Source of the DNA: Hyphomicrobiaceae bacterium
Lineage (GTDB): Bacteria; Pseudomonadota; Alphaproteobacteria; Rhizobiales; Hyphomicrobiaceae
Reading direction: 5' to 3'
DNA: 64,000 nt
NCBI GenBank assembly: GCA_041397645.1
Contig: JAWKWE010000007.1
Span: 62,001 to 126,000, forward strand
In this document: positions 54,017 to 61,890 of the stretch, one piece after another
How positions within the stretch are numbered: position 1 is the stretch's first letter
Layout of the letters: each line of letters begins with the position of its first letter
Position numbers and translations under genes: made by a program
Notes under the pieces: generated by a model
The model's database searches: none
Told to the model about the DNA's origin: nothing
Seen by the model: the letters and a program-made list of their open reading frames with translations, nothing else

Positions 54017-54032
54017 TGCAGGGCGCGTGCCA
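54017..54032 (-). promoter_or_regulatory. Sigma-54 promoter of the guanidine operon
   Basis: TGGCACGCGCCCTGCA on the minus strand; GG and GC are ten bases apart, as sigma-54 demands, with one mismatch (CTGC for TTGC). The expected start site falls about 12 bases after GC, just ahead of the riboswitch 5' end. This fit of promoter, start and RNA makes chance unlikely. Confidence 0.75.
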
Positions 54033-54082
54033 AAATTGATCTTCGAATATTACACGCTTTTTCCGCCGCTCGTTTGTTAAGC

Positions 54083-54099
54083 TGCACTGAGATCGAGCA
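54083..54099. promoter_or_regulatory. NtrC-like dyad upstream of the sigma-54 promoter
   Basis: TGCACTGAGATCGAGCA has TGC-N11-GCA spacing and resembles TGCACC-N5-GGTGCA with 2 mismatches in each half or fewer. Its centre is about 85 bases before the predicted start site, a normal enhancer position for NtrC. Confidence 0.45.
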
Positions 54100-54133
54100 G
54101 CCCGCGCAATCTCTGAGCAGCGACGCCGCTGAC

Positions 54134-54334
54134 CTACTCGGCCGGATCGACCTTGGAGAACGACTTGAGCGACGGCTTTGGTCCTGATCGTCGAGCCTTC
54201 TGCACCGACACGCGCGCGACGTCCGACATGATCTGTTTGAGTTCGAAATCGACCTCACGAAGCCTGGAGCGCACGATTTCTTTGCCGACCGCATCCAGCG
54301 TACCGACCCGCCAAGGCCACCAGAATTTCCGCAT
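54134..54334 (-). CDS. Small basic hypothetical protein
   Basis: 66 residues from MRKFWWPWRVGTLDAVGKEI (an ATG five codons upstream is an alternative). Trp-rich start, then a predicted amphipathic helix RLREVDFELKQIMSDVARVS and a basic tail KARRSGPKPSLKSF. It lies upstream of the guanidine leader on the same strand and stops 35 bases before the NtrC-like dyad. No family recognised; codon use is consistent with neighbours. Confidence 0.5.
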   Translation of the reverse strand: MRKFWWPWRVGTLDAVGKEIVRSRLREVDFELKQIMSDVARVSVQKARRSGPKPSLKSFSKVDPAE

Positions 54335-54563
54335 AAGCCGCTCCCGCAATCAATAAAAAGCAATCGATACGTAGCAAATGAAAGTCATAGTATGGTGAAG
54401 GCATCCCCGCGATCCACAGGGCCAAATATTATCATACACCCTGCGCGCTACATCGGCCACAGCGGCGTCCCGAAAAGGCAAACATTTGCAATTAGCGGCT
54501 GACGATCCGCACACGCATCCGCGCATTAAGTCGCCCGGCACCGTCCGGCAAAATAGGCGTTCA

Positions 54564-55739
54564 TTATGCCTTGTTTGCCACGCGGTCCTGCTCCTCCAAG
54601 TAGATGGAGTAGATCGGCTCATCCTGCAGGATAACATCGTGATAGGCGCCGTAGCCGTTGAAGCGCGTAGCCAAGGCACGACCATAAGCGCCAATGTTGC
54701 CGATCTCGATGTAATCGCCTTCCCGCACAGACGCCGGCAATAGGAACGGCCCCTTCATGTGGTCGATGCTGTCGCACGTCGGCCCCCAGAATTCGAACGG
54801 CAGCAGCGGCTCGTTGGGATCGAGCCCCTCGCGAATAAGGCGCACCGGAAAGACAAACCCGAGCTGGGCGCTATCAAACAGCGCACCATACCCACCGTCA
54901 TTGATGTACAGCTCATCGTCCTTGCGCAGATCGACCTTCACGATGAGGCTCTCAGCTTCTGCCACCAGAGCGCGCCCCGGCTCGCAGATCAGGCGACAGT
55001 CTTCCGTTACCGGCAACTTGGCCATGGAGGCTTGAATGACGTCGACGAAATCCGACAGGCGCGCTGGTACGCTATCGGTGTACTGGGAGGGAAAGCCGCC
55101 GCCGACGTCGATGGCGTCTACCACGACACCGGCCTTGACGATCAGCTTCTTCACTTCCTCGAACGCCATGGCATAGGCATCAGGCGTCGTGGTCTGAGAG
55201 CCGACGTGAAACGTAATTCCGAGTTCGTCTGCGACTTGCCGGGTCTTGACCAGCAGCTTGGCCGCCTTCGCGCCCGTCACTCCAAATTTCCGTTCCAACG
55301 GCACACGGCTGTTCTTGGCCGGCACCGCGATGCGCACAAACAGCTCCAGATCCTTGGCGCCATTGGTCTCCTCCACGATTTTCTGAAGCTCGTCCTCGGT
55401 GTCGAGCGCAAAGCATTTGATGTCGTAATCAAAGTACGCCTTGCGGATGGCGTGGCGCGGCTTAACCGGGTGCATGAAGTGCAAGCGCACGCCCGGAATT
55501 GTCGCGGCGTCCTCCAGCTCAACTACCGAGGCCACGTCAAACTGGGTGATGCCTGCGCCGTAGAGAGCGCCCAGCAGGAAAACCGAGCTATTCGCCTTGT
55601 AGGCGTAAGCTACCTCACCAGGGAAATTCTGCGTGAACCAGCGCGCCGCGCGGCCTGCCGCGTGCGGACGGGCGGCGAAAACCGGAATTTCCGGCTTGAG
55701 CGCCTTGACCATATCCAATGCGCTGGCGAACTTTTCCAT
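54564..55739 (-). CDS. Ornithine/lysine decarboxylase, PLP fold III
   Basis: 391 residues from MEKFASALDMVKALKPEIPV. Fold-III PLP enzyme: PLP lysine in VAYAYKANSSVFLLGALYG, glycine-rich DVGGGFPSQYTDSVPA, phosphate-binding CEPGRALVAEAESL, and the partner-subunit catalytic Cys in WGPTCDSIDHMKG. It makes putrescine (and/or cadaverine), feeding polyamine synthesis. Alphaproteobacterial members often act on both ornithine and lysine. A structured leader precedes it. Confidence 0.9.
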   Translation of the reverse strand: MEKFASALDMVKALKPEIPVFAARPHAAGRAARWFTQNFPGEVAYAYKANSSVFLLGALYGAGITQFDVASVVELEDAATIPGVRLHFMHPVKPRHAIRKAYFDYDIKCFALDTEDELQKIVEETNGAKDLELFVRIAVPAKNSRVPLERKFGVTGAKAAKLLVKTRQVADELGITFHVGSQTTTPDAYAMAFEEVKKLIVKAGVVVDAIDVGGGFPSQYTDSVPARLSDFVDVIQASMAKLPVTEDCRLICEPGRALVAEAESLIVKVDLRKDDELYINDGGYGALFDSAQLGFVFPVRLIREGLDPNEPLLPFEFWGPTCDSIDHMKGPFLLPASVREGDYIEIGNIGAYGRALATRFNGYGAYHDVILQDEPIYSIYLEEQDRVANKA

Positions 55740-55817
55740 GAGCAGATGACCTCGACAGAAAACCGGGCAAGCCCCCGAAAGACAACGCAAACGCAAGCTG
55801 CGGCGGCAGTTTGGTGA

Positions 55818-55841
55818 GGAGGTGCATTTAGGGGCACCTCC
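55818..55841 (-). promoter_or_regulatory. Leader hairpin before the ornithine/lysine decarboxylase gene
   Basis: On the minus strand GGAGGTGC / GCACCTCC, a perfect 8-bp stem with loop CCCTAAAT, 79 bases before the ATG. Short frames starting at ATGCACC run from inside the hairpin toward the gene. Upstream of such genes in alphaproteobacteria the speF RNA motif is known; whether this is an instance needs a covariance search. Confidence 0.5.
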
Positions 55842-55992
55842 CCCCCCTGTAAAGACCCTATTGGCCTGTGGCGCCCATCCAGGTCATTTGAGTGTTAATC
55901 GATGAAGACCTTATGACGAACGTTGACGCCACCGCCTGCGTGCTCGAAACATTCTTTCGCCATTGAAGAAGAGAGGCCCAAGCACCCCCCCT

Positions 55993-57081
55993 ATGGAAGC
56001 GCTGAGAACAATTTTGCAGAACAATCCCCACGAGGCTTTGTTCCTCGTCGGCCTGCTGATTGGGGGCGCGTTCGGGTACGTTTCGGCACGCACGAATTTT
56101 TGTGTAATGGGAGCAATTTCAGACTTTCGCACCTTTGCAAGCCCAGGCCGCCTCGGCGCCGTCGCACTGGCAGCGGCAATTGCAATTGCGGGCGCCCAAA
56201 CGCTCGACGCTTATCGTTTGGTCGATCTCTCGCTGAGCATGTTTCTGGCCCCCTCCATCAGCGTTCTAGGTGCGGTAGCCGGCGGCCTCGTATTCGGAGC
56301 GGGCATGGTCTACACGGGAGGATGCGCCAGCCGAAACCTCGTGCGCGCCGGCAGCGGCGACCTGCGCGCGCTCCTTTCGCTCTTCGTGCTGGCCGCCGCC
56401 GCCTTCGCGACCATATCGGGCGTATTCTCGCCCTTGCGTTCCAGCTTCGAAATGACGACCGCGCTGGACGTCTCGGGCAACAGAGAGTTATCCCGCCTTT
56501 CAGGCCCATTTGTTCTCACACTGGGACTTGGCGCGACGACGGCACGTGCCATGGTGGCCGCGCTGATGATCGTTCCGCTACTGGCCTTCGCATTTGTAAA
56601 AGCGCAATTGGCGCGCGATCCTATCAACTTGCTGGCTGGGCTTGGCGCAGGCGCGCTTGTCACCGCCGGATGGTTCGTCACCGGAATGACCTATGATGAG
56701 ATGGCGCTGCGACCCATTCCTCCCATGTCGTTGAGTTTCGTGCGTCCTGTCGCCGACGCGCTCGACTGGGTGGAACGCTCAAGCGCACTTGGCTTGCCAG
56801 GGTTTGGTGCTGCCACCGTATTCGGCGCGCTTCTCGGCAGCTTCGTAGCCTCCCTCCTTGCTGGCGGCTTCAAGACGACAGGTTTTGCCGATCGAGGCGA
56901 CGTGTTGCGCCACATTGGCGGGGCGATGGCGATGGGAATCGGCGGTGTATTTGCGCTTGGTTGCTCCATCGGGCAGGGCCTGACAGGACTCTCGACGCTG
57001 AGCGTGCAGTCACTTGTTGCGGCGACCTCGATCTTTGCCGGTGCGTGGCTGGCCCTCGGCCGCCTTGAGCGGAATATATAG
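55993..57081 (+). CDS. YeeE/YedE family membrane transporter
   Basis: 362 residues from MEALRTILQNNPHEALFLVG (an ATG ten codons upstream is possible). About ten helices. The three conserved cysteines of the sulfur-compound transporters are present: ARTNFCVMGA, YTGGCASRNL and LGCSIGQGLTGLS. TsuA of this family imports thiosulfate through a Cys relay; this gene lacks the adjacent TusA/TsuB partner. Convergent with the cytochrome gene, 37 bases between stops. Confidence 0.88.
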   Translation: MEALRTILQNNPHEALFLVGLLIGGAFGYVSARTNFCVMGAISDFRTFASPGRLGAVALAAAIAIAGAQTLDAYRLVDLSLSMFLAPSISVLGAVAGGLVFGAGMVYTGGCASRNLVRAGSGDLRALLSLFVLAAAAFATISGVFSPLRSSFEMTTALDVSGNRELSRLSGPFVLTLGLGATTARAMVAALMIVPLLAFAFVKAQLARDPINLLAGLGAGALVTAGWFVTGMTYDEMALRPIPPMSLSFVRPVADALDWVERSSALGLPGFGAATVFGALLGSFVASLLAGGFKTTGFADRGDVLRHIGGAMAMGIGGVFALGCSIGQGLTGLSTLSVQSLVAATSIFAGAWLALGRLERNI

Positions 57082-57118
57082 CCTCGACCGAGTTGCCTAA
57101 ATCGGACGCCCAACGCCC

Positions 57119-59533
57119 TCATTGCAGAACGAGCACTGCGCGACCGTCGATCATATTGCGTCCCGGCGCCGTATCTGCCCGCTCACCACTCGCAGCCCCC
57201 CGGTCTCGGCGCATGGCCTCAATCCGGGCGCTTCGGGCACGAGCGGCCTTTTCCGGGTTTGAGCGCAAGTCCGCCTCCGTCACCAGGGCGTCTTCGACAA
57301 AGTTCTCCCAGTCTCCAAGCACCGTGAAGCGTTGACGGCCAAACTCATGCTCTATGCCCATCGGGGGAGCAGCCGACGTCGAGCATTGTGCGACGACCAA
57401 TTCACGCCCCGTTTCCTTGCGGCGAAGCTGATAGGGGGCATCGTTCCCCGGCAACCGGATCGGCTTGCCGGCGCTTAGTAGATTGTCAGGCTCGAAATCG
57501 TTCGGAAACAGCACTGTCGCGCGCCCGGCAGGATCGACGTTCGTCACGGTCAAATAGCAGTCGGTGTCGGACTGCGCGTTGATGACGATGAGATCACCCG
57601 GCGCTGGCTTGGCTTTGTCGATCCACAGGTCGAGATCGATCTTCCCATCGCTAGCGGAAGCTGACGACGGTTTCGCTTTGTCGTCTGGCATCTCCACACC
57701 CTTCAGGTACGCAAACAGCTTGTCGATGGAGGCGCGCGGCAGACGATGCTGCTGAAGGCGACGCGCCAGTAAAGCCGTTTCACCGGTTGCCTTGGAAAGA
57801 GCTGCTGTAAATGTCTCAGGGGTCAAATCCATTTCAACCGCCGCGCCTTCGTAGTCTGTCCCGGTGCGATAGCGCTGCGCCAACGCGCTGATCACTTCTC
57901 CACCCTCTAGCGTTAGGCGAGGATCGACGCCTGCCGCAATCAGCGCGTTGCGATACCGCTCGTTGTCGGCATTAGAAAGCAATAGAAGCTCACCATCCGT
58001 CGCCGCCAACTGAAGCGCCGTGCGCACCACCTCGCTTACAGGAGGTGGCGGAGCAAGCGCCGCCTGACCAGTGACTTGTGTTACCTGCGCTGCTGCTTGG
58101 GCCGGCATCATTTGCGGCCGGTAAGCGTCACGAACGATCTTCACGCCATCGCTGTGACACGAGAAACATCCACCCCCAGCCAATGTCGGTTCCACGTCCC
58201 CCGCATAGATCGGCTCCTCGACTCCCGGGAGCACTTGATCGAGCCGATTTCCCGCCGCATCGTACAGCGCGTACGCAAGAAAGCCGTTCGGCAACGTAAA
58301 AACAACGCGCAACAAGTCCGGCTTGAAAGGTGCACGCACGCCCCCGCCTGCCTTCGGACCAAGCGGATGCTCGAAAAGATCCTGATCGCCCGAGCTCGAA
58401 GCGAAATCGTAAACCAGCCAGAAGCCACCGCGCGCGCCGGGATGGCGCTCGACGAGACGATTGCCGCGCGTCACCTGACTCTGACGCACGATGGCGCGCC
58501 GCGCGCGTAGCACCCGCACGTTGTAGTCGATGTCGATGCCGTTCATTTTCGCGAGTTCGGTGAGCTTCTGCGGCACTCCGAGCAGTTTGTAATAGAGATC
58601 GGGCGCGCTCGCCGCCTCCGCAAACCAGTCACCACGCACCACAGGATTTTGCGCACCTGCAAGACGCCGCGTGTTGTCGGATAAAGGCACGATCAGCGCC
58701 TTCGGATAGTCATGTTCCAAGGTATCCCAGTGACCGGGCACCCAGCCGTAATCCTGCAAGCGAAACGACAGGAGTGTGCCGTTGGGATCGACGGCCTTCA
58801 GCGCATGTGGCGCGGCGCCCCACGACAGCCCATTCAGAAGTTTCGACATCGCCTGACGCGCGGCCGCGATCTGATCGGACTGCATACAGCCGTTGTAAAG
58901 ATTGACGAGAGAAATAAAGCGCACATCGCGCGCGCCCTCGCGCTCGACGCGGAGTGCCTCTTCGATCCAGCCGTCCACCTGAGCCGTACTGATGAGTTCA
59001 CGCCCGGCGCATTGCTGGCTGCGGCTGGGCATTTCGCGCAACCACTCGCGCACCGCCATGATGTCGTCAGGATCGGGGCCGTGCATCTGAGAACCGCTGC
59101 CGAAGACGTTAAGCGGCGCGTGTCCACTTGCCAGCACCTGATAAAGAATCGATGCGTCGGGAATGCCCGGCGTCACCAAGCTCGTATCCTTCGCCAAATC
59201 CGACAGCGCAAGGATGTTGGCAAGCCCACCGGCTGCCACCGGCTTTTCCAGCCTTCCGTTTTGATGACAACGCGCGCAATAGGTGCTGAACACCGCATAC
59301 GCTTTCGCGGCGCGCGGGTCCTCGGGCTTGGGAGGAATTGAAATGGCCTGATCCGTTCCGGTTGCCGCATCCCCAACCGACTGCGCCATCACAGGTCGCG
59401 ACCCAGTCGCAAACGCAAAAGCGGCGACAATCGACATCATCGCAACGACGGCCAGCTTGGCGAAGACAGCCGCAAGTCGCGAGAAGCCCGATCGCCCCTG
59501 GCACCCACCGGACCGCGAAGGTGAAAACCTCAT
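57119..59533 (-). CDS. Di-haem cytochrome c protein with C-terminal DUF4384
   Basis: 804 residues. Hydrophobic leader (AAVFAKLAVVAMMSIVAAFA, then RPVMAQS) targets it to the periplasm. Haem sites CARCH at 86-90 and CFSCH at 456-460. The first sits in a short cytochrome c module with a distal Met candidate (about 70-170). The long middle (210-460) includes GNRLVERHPGARGGFWLVYD and NGFLAYALYDAAGNRL and is of no family I can name. Residues about 633-725 (LDLWIDKAKPAPGDLIVINA, YLTVTNVDPAGRATVLFPND) are a DUF4384 domain, usually attached to kinases or caspase-like proteases. It is 209 bases downstream of the caspase gene on the same strand. Confidence 0.83.
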   Translation of the reverse strand: MRFSPSRSGGCQGRSGFSRLAAVFAKLAVVAMMSIVAAFAFATGSRPVMAQSVGDAATGTDQAISIPPKPEDPRAAKAYAVFSTYCARCHQNGRLEKPVAAGGLANILALSDLAKDTSLVTPGIPDASILYQVLASGHAPLNVFGSGSQMHGPDPDDIMAVREWLREMPSRSQQCAGRELISTAQVDGWIEEALRVEREGARDVRFISLVNLYNGCMQSDQIAAARQAMSKLLNGLSWGAAPHALKAVDPNGTLLSFRLQDYGWVPGHWDTLEHDYPKALIVPLSDNTRRLAGAQNPVVRGDWFAEAASAPDLYYKLLGVPQKLTELAKMNGIDIDYNVRVLRARRAIVRQSQVTRGNRLVERHPGARGGFWLVYDFASSSGDQDLFEHPLGPKAGGGVRAPFKPDLLRVVFTLPNGFLAYALYDAAGNRLDQVLPGVEEPIYAGDVEPTLAGGGCFSCHSDGVKIVRDAYRPQMMPAQAAAQVTQVTGQAALAPPPPVSEVVRTALQLAATDGELLLLSNADNERYRNALIAAGVDPRLTLEGGEVISALAQRYRTGTDYEGAAVEMDLTPETFTAALSKATGETALLARRLQQHRLPRASIDKLFAYLKGVEMPDDKAKPSSASASDGKIDLDLWIDKAKPAPGDLIVINAQSDTDCYLTVTNVDPAGRATVLFPNDFEPDNLLSAGKPIRLPGNDAPYQLRRKETGRELVVAQCSTSAAPPMGIEHEFGRQRFTVLGDWENFVEDALVTEADLRSNPEKAARARSARIEAMRRDRGAASGERADTAPGRNMIDGRAVLVLQ

Positions 59534-59742
59534 CTGTCGATCAGTCGTCCCTGTCTAATGCGCCGGCTCGTGCCCCCGGCCGTCTGCCCTGGCGGCGGCA
59601 CCATAGCGGGCAACGCCTGCCCCGCCTAGAGCGCGCCATGGAGCGGGCGAGGCTTGCGCCGCATCTTGAGCTCATTGTGTCCGGCGCAATTGCTCGACGT
59701 GTCGCGGCTTCCATTAACTATGTGTAATAGCTCTCAAAAACC

Positions 59743-61662
59743 CTACGGCATGACCATCCGTGAAAGCGCCCAGCGGGTTTGGGCAGTAGGCTCCTCGCCC
59801 ATGGCGGAATAGAGGCCCTGGGTCGAGTTCAGCCGCTGCAGCTCACGCCGGGTCGCCGTGCTCCAGCGGCGGCGGAAAATCTCGAGCGTCCGCCCTTCCT
59901 TCTGCGCTGCCTTGAGCGCGCTGACGATGTAAGCCGCCGCACGCGCCGGATCACGGCGCACGCCTATGCCTTGATCGTAGACCTGCGCCAACTCCTCCAG
60001 CGCACCGGCATGGTCTTTGTCTGCTGCTTCACGCAGATGACGCACCGCGCTGTATGTGTCGCGGCGGCCACCTCTGCCCTGAAGCTCCATCAAGGCGAGG
60101 TTGAAGAGAGCCCGTGAATGCCCCTGCGCGGCGGCCTTTGCGTAAAGCTTACGGGCCTGCTTTTCATTTCGAGCGGCGCCTTTTCCCTCCGCGAGCAGAT
60201 AGGCCAGGCTCGTGGTGCCTGCCGCATCTCCAGCGGCAGAAGCCATCTGATAAAGCTGTAGCGCATCTACCATGCTGGCCGGCACGCCCTCGCCGAATTC
60301 ATACATGGTCCCCAACGACGCCATCGCAGCCGCATGGCCGTTCTCCGCCGCGCGCCCATACCAGTACGCCGCTTTCGCCAAGTCACGCGAGACGCCTCGG
60401 CCTTTGTCATAGGCGCGCGCCGTCTCAAACATTGCGCGTGGCACGCCACCCTCCGCAGCCTCCTGATAAAGGGCTACCACTTTCTCCCAGTCCTGCCCGC
60501 TTGATGCTGAGCCTTCCAGCACCACCGCGCGTTCGAACGCCGCTCCGGCGTTTTCGGCATGATCGGAATGCTGGGGGCCGGCGTGGCCGGGTTCGGCGGC
60601 GCGCGCAACACTCCCCGTTATCACCCAACGCCAAGCGGTGCGCTTTGTATCTGGAGCAAGGTGCGACAGCTTGAAAGCGGCCAACTCATAGAAGAGACCA
60701 TTCGGAAAGCGCGTCATATGCGCTTTGAAGTCCTGCGGGTTTTGCGAAAGTTTGATGCGCTCCCACGCATCGAGCTCTGCGATCCGGGCGTCCGCCGCCA
60801 GCTCGGTGGTGTGAACTTGGCGGTCGGCGCTGGATTCAGGCGTCGCGGGCTTTTCCTTGAAATAGAACGCGCCGACCAGCGAGGAGTGTTCCCAAGGCAC
60901 CTGCTGACCGCCGGTCGCCGCGAGCACGGCACGGCGCGTGTCTCGAAATACCTCCTCCAGGGTGCTGCCGGGGCGGGGAATATTGAACGCAAGCGCGGCT
61001 GTGTAGGGACTGTTGTTCACCTCTCCGTCGCGCGCAATCTGTCCAGGCGCCGTCGCATATCCGATAAAGGTGCCCGACGGAGCAACCGATGGCGCAAGAC
61101 CGCCTTCGGCGAACGCCCGGCCTGTGCCGAAGGGATTGTCGCGGCATGCATCGAGTATGACGATGTTAAGTCGTGTGCGCGCCGCCACCAACGTCTTCAT
61201 CACGTCATCGAGTGCCACCGCGTTGACGGCAACCTCCGACATGTCTCCGATGTCGGCACCCACTGGAATAAGATAGTTGCGACCGTCCGATTGCACGCCG
61301 TGACCGGCATAGTAGAACAGCGCGACCGTATCTGGCTGCTTGAGCCGACGTCCGAATTCGGTGATGGCCGAGCGCATGGCACTGGGGTTGGCGTCGAGTG
61401 CGGTGATCACCTCAAAGCCGACATCCTTGAGTGTGTCGGCCATCAGCTCACCGTCGTGGCGGGCATTGTGTAACGGCTTGTTGCTATAGGCGGCATTGCC
61501 AACCACCAGCGCGATGCGCGTCTCTGCCCGTAGCGCGCTCGCGAGCCCTGCGGTCGACGCCAGCAAACAAACCAGAAAAAGGCACCAACGTACCCTGCGC
61601 GCCCGCGTGGACGTGCGTCGCCATCGCCAATTCGCCGTTTCGCGCTTGCGAGCGCTTCCCAC
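59743..61662 (-). CDS. Secreted caspase-like protease with Sel1 repeats
   Basis: 639 residues from a GTG with GAGGGG 9 bases upstream; a longer ATG start at 61782 is possible but adds 40 unconserved residues before the signal peptide. The hydrophobic segment RWCLFLVCLLASTAGLASAL ending LRAET is a signal peptide. Caspase p20 domain: RIALVVGNAAYSNKPLHNAR, catalytic His in FYYAGHGVQSDG (H121), catalytic Cys in VILDACRDNPFG (C173). Residues about 400-600 hold five or more Sel1 repeats (AMFETARAYDKGRGVSRDLA, ALFNLALMELQGRGG), a partner-binding scaffold. Adjacent to the cytochrome-DUF4384 gene. Confidence 0.88.
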   Translation of the reverse strand: MGSARKRETANWRWRRTSTRARRVRWCLFLVCLLASTAGLASALRAETRIALVVGNAAYSNKPLHNARHDGELMADTLKDVGFEVITALDANPSAMRSAITEFGRRLKQPDTVALFYYAGHGVQSDGRNYLIPVGADIGDMSEVAVNAVALDDVMKTLVAARTRLNIVILDACRDNPFGTGRAFAEGGLAPSVAPSGTFIGYATAPGQIARDGEVNNSPYTAALAFNIPRPGSTLEEVFRDTRRAVLAATGGQQVPWEHSSLVGAFYFKEKPATPESSADRQVHTTELAADARIAELDAWERIKLSQNPQDFKAHMTRFPNGLFYELAAFKLSHLAPDTKRTAWRWVITGSVARAAEPGHAGPQHSDHAENAGAAFERAVVLEGSASSGQDWEKVVALYQEAAEGGVPRAMFETARAYDKGRGVSRDLAKAAYWYGRAAENGHAAAMASLGTMYEFGEGVPASMVDALQLYQMASAAGDAAGTTSLAYLLAEGKGAARNEKQARKLYAKAAAQGHSRALFNLALMELQGRGGRRDTYSAVRHLREAADKDHAGALEELAQVYDQGIGVRRDPARAAAYIVSALKAAQKEGRTLEIFRRRWSTATRRELQRLNSTQGLYSAMGEEPTAQTRWALSRMVMP

Positions 61663-61890
61663 GCGCAACGCCCCCTCACAATTCCAGCTCAGGCGTTTCT
61701 CGTTGCCCGGGCCGTATGCCTCCGAATCCAAGGGGCAAGTTACGGCCTTGAGCCGGTCAGAAAAGAGCGGGGAGTTAACCATCCACGCATTCCACTGGAA
61801 GTTTCGGGCACGCGCGCGGGATAATGCCGACCTGTGGCTCCGTAGGCGCGGACGGTGCCTTGTGGATAACCTTGCGATCTGACGAAGGCT

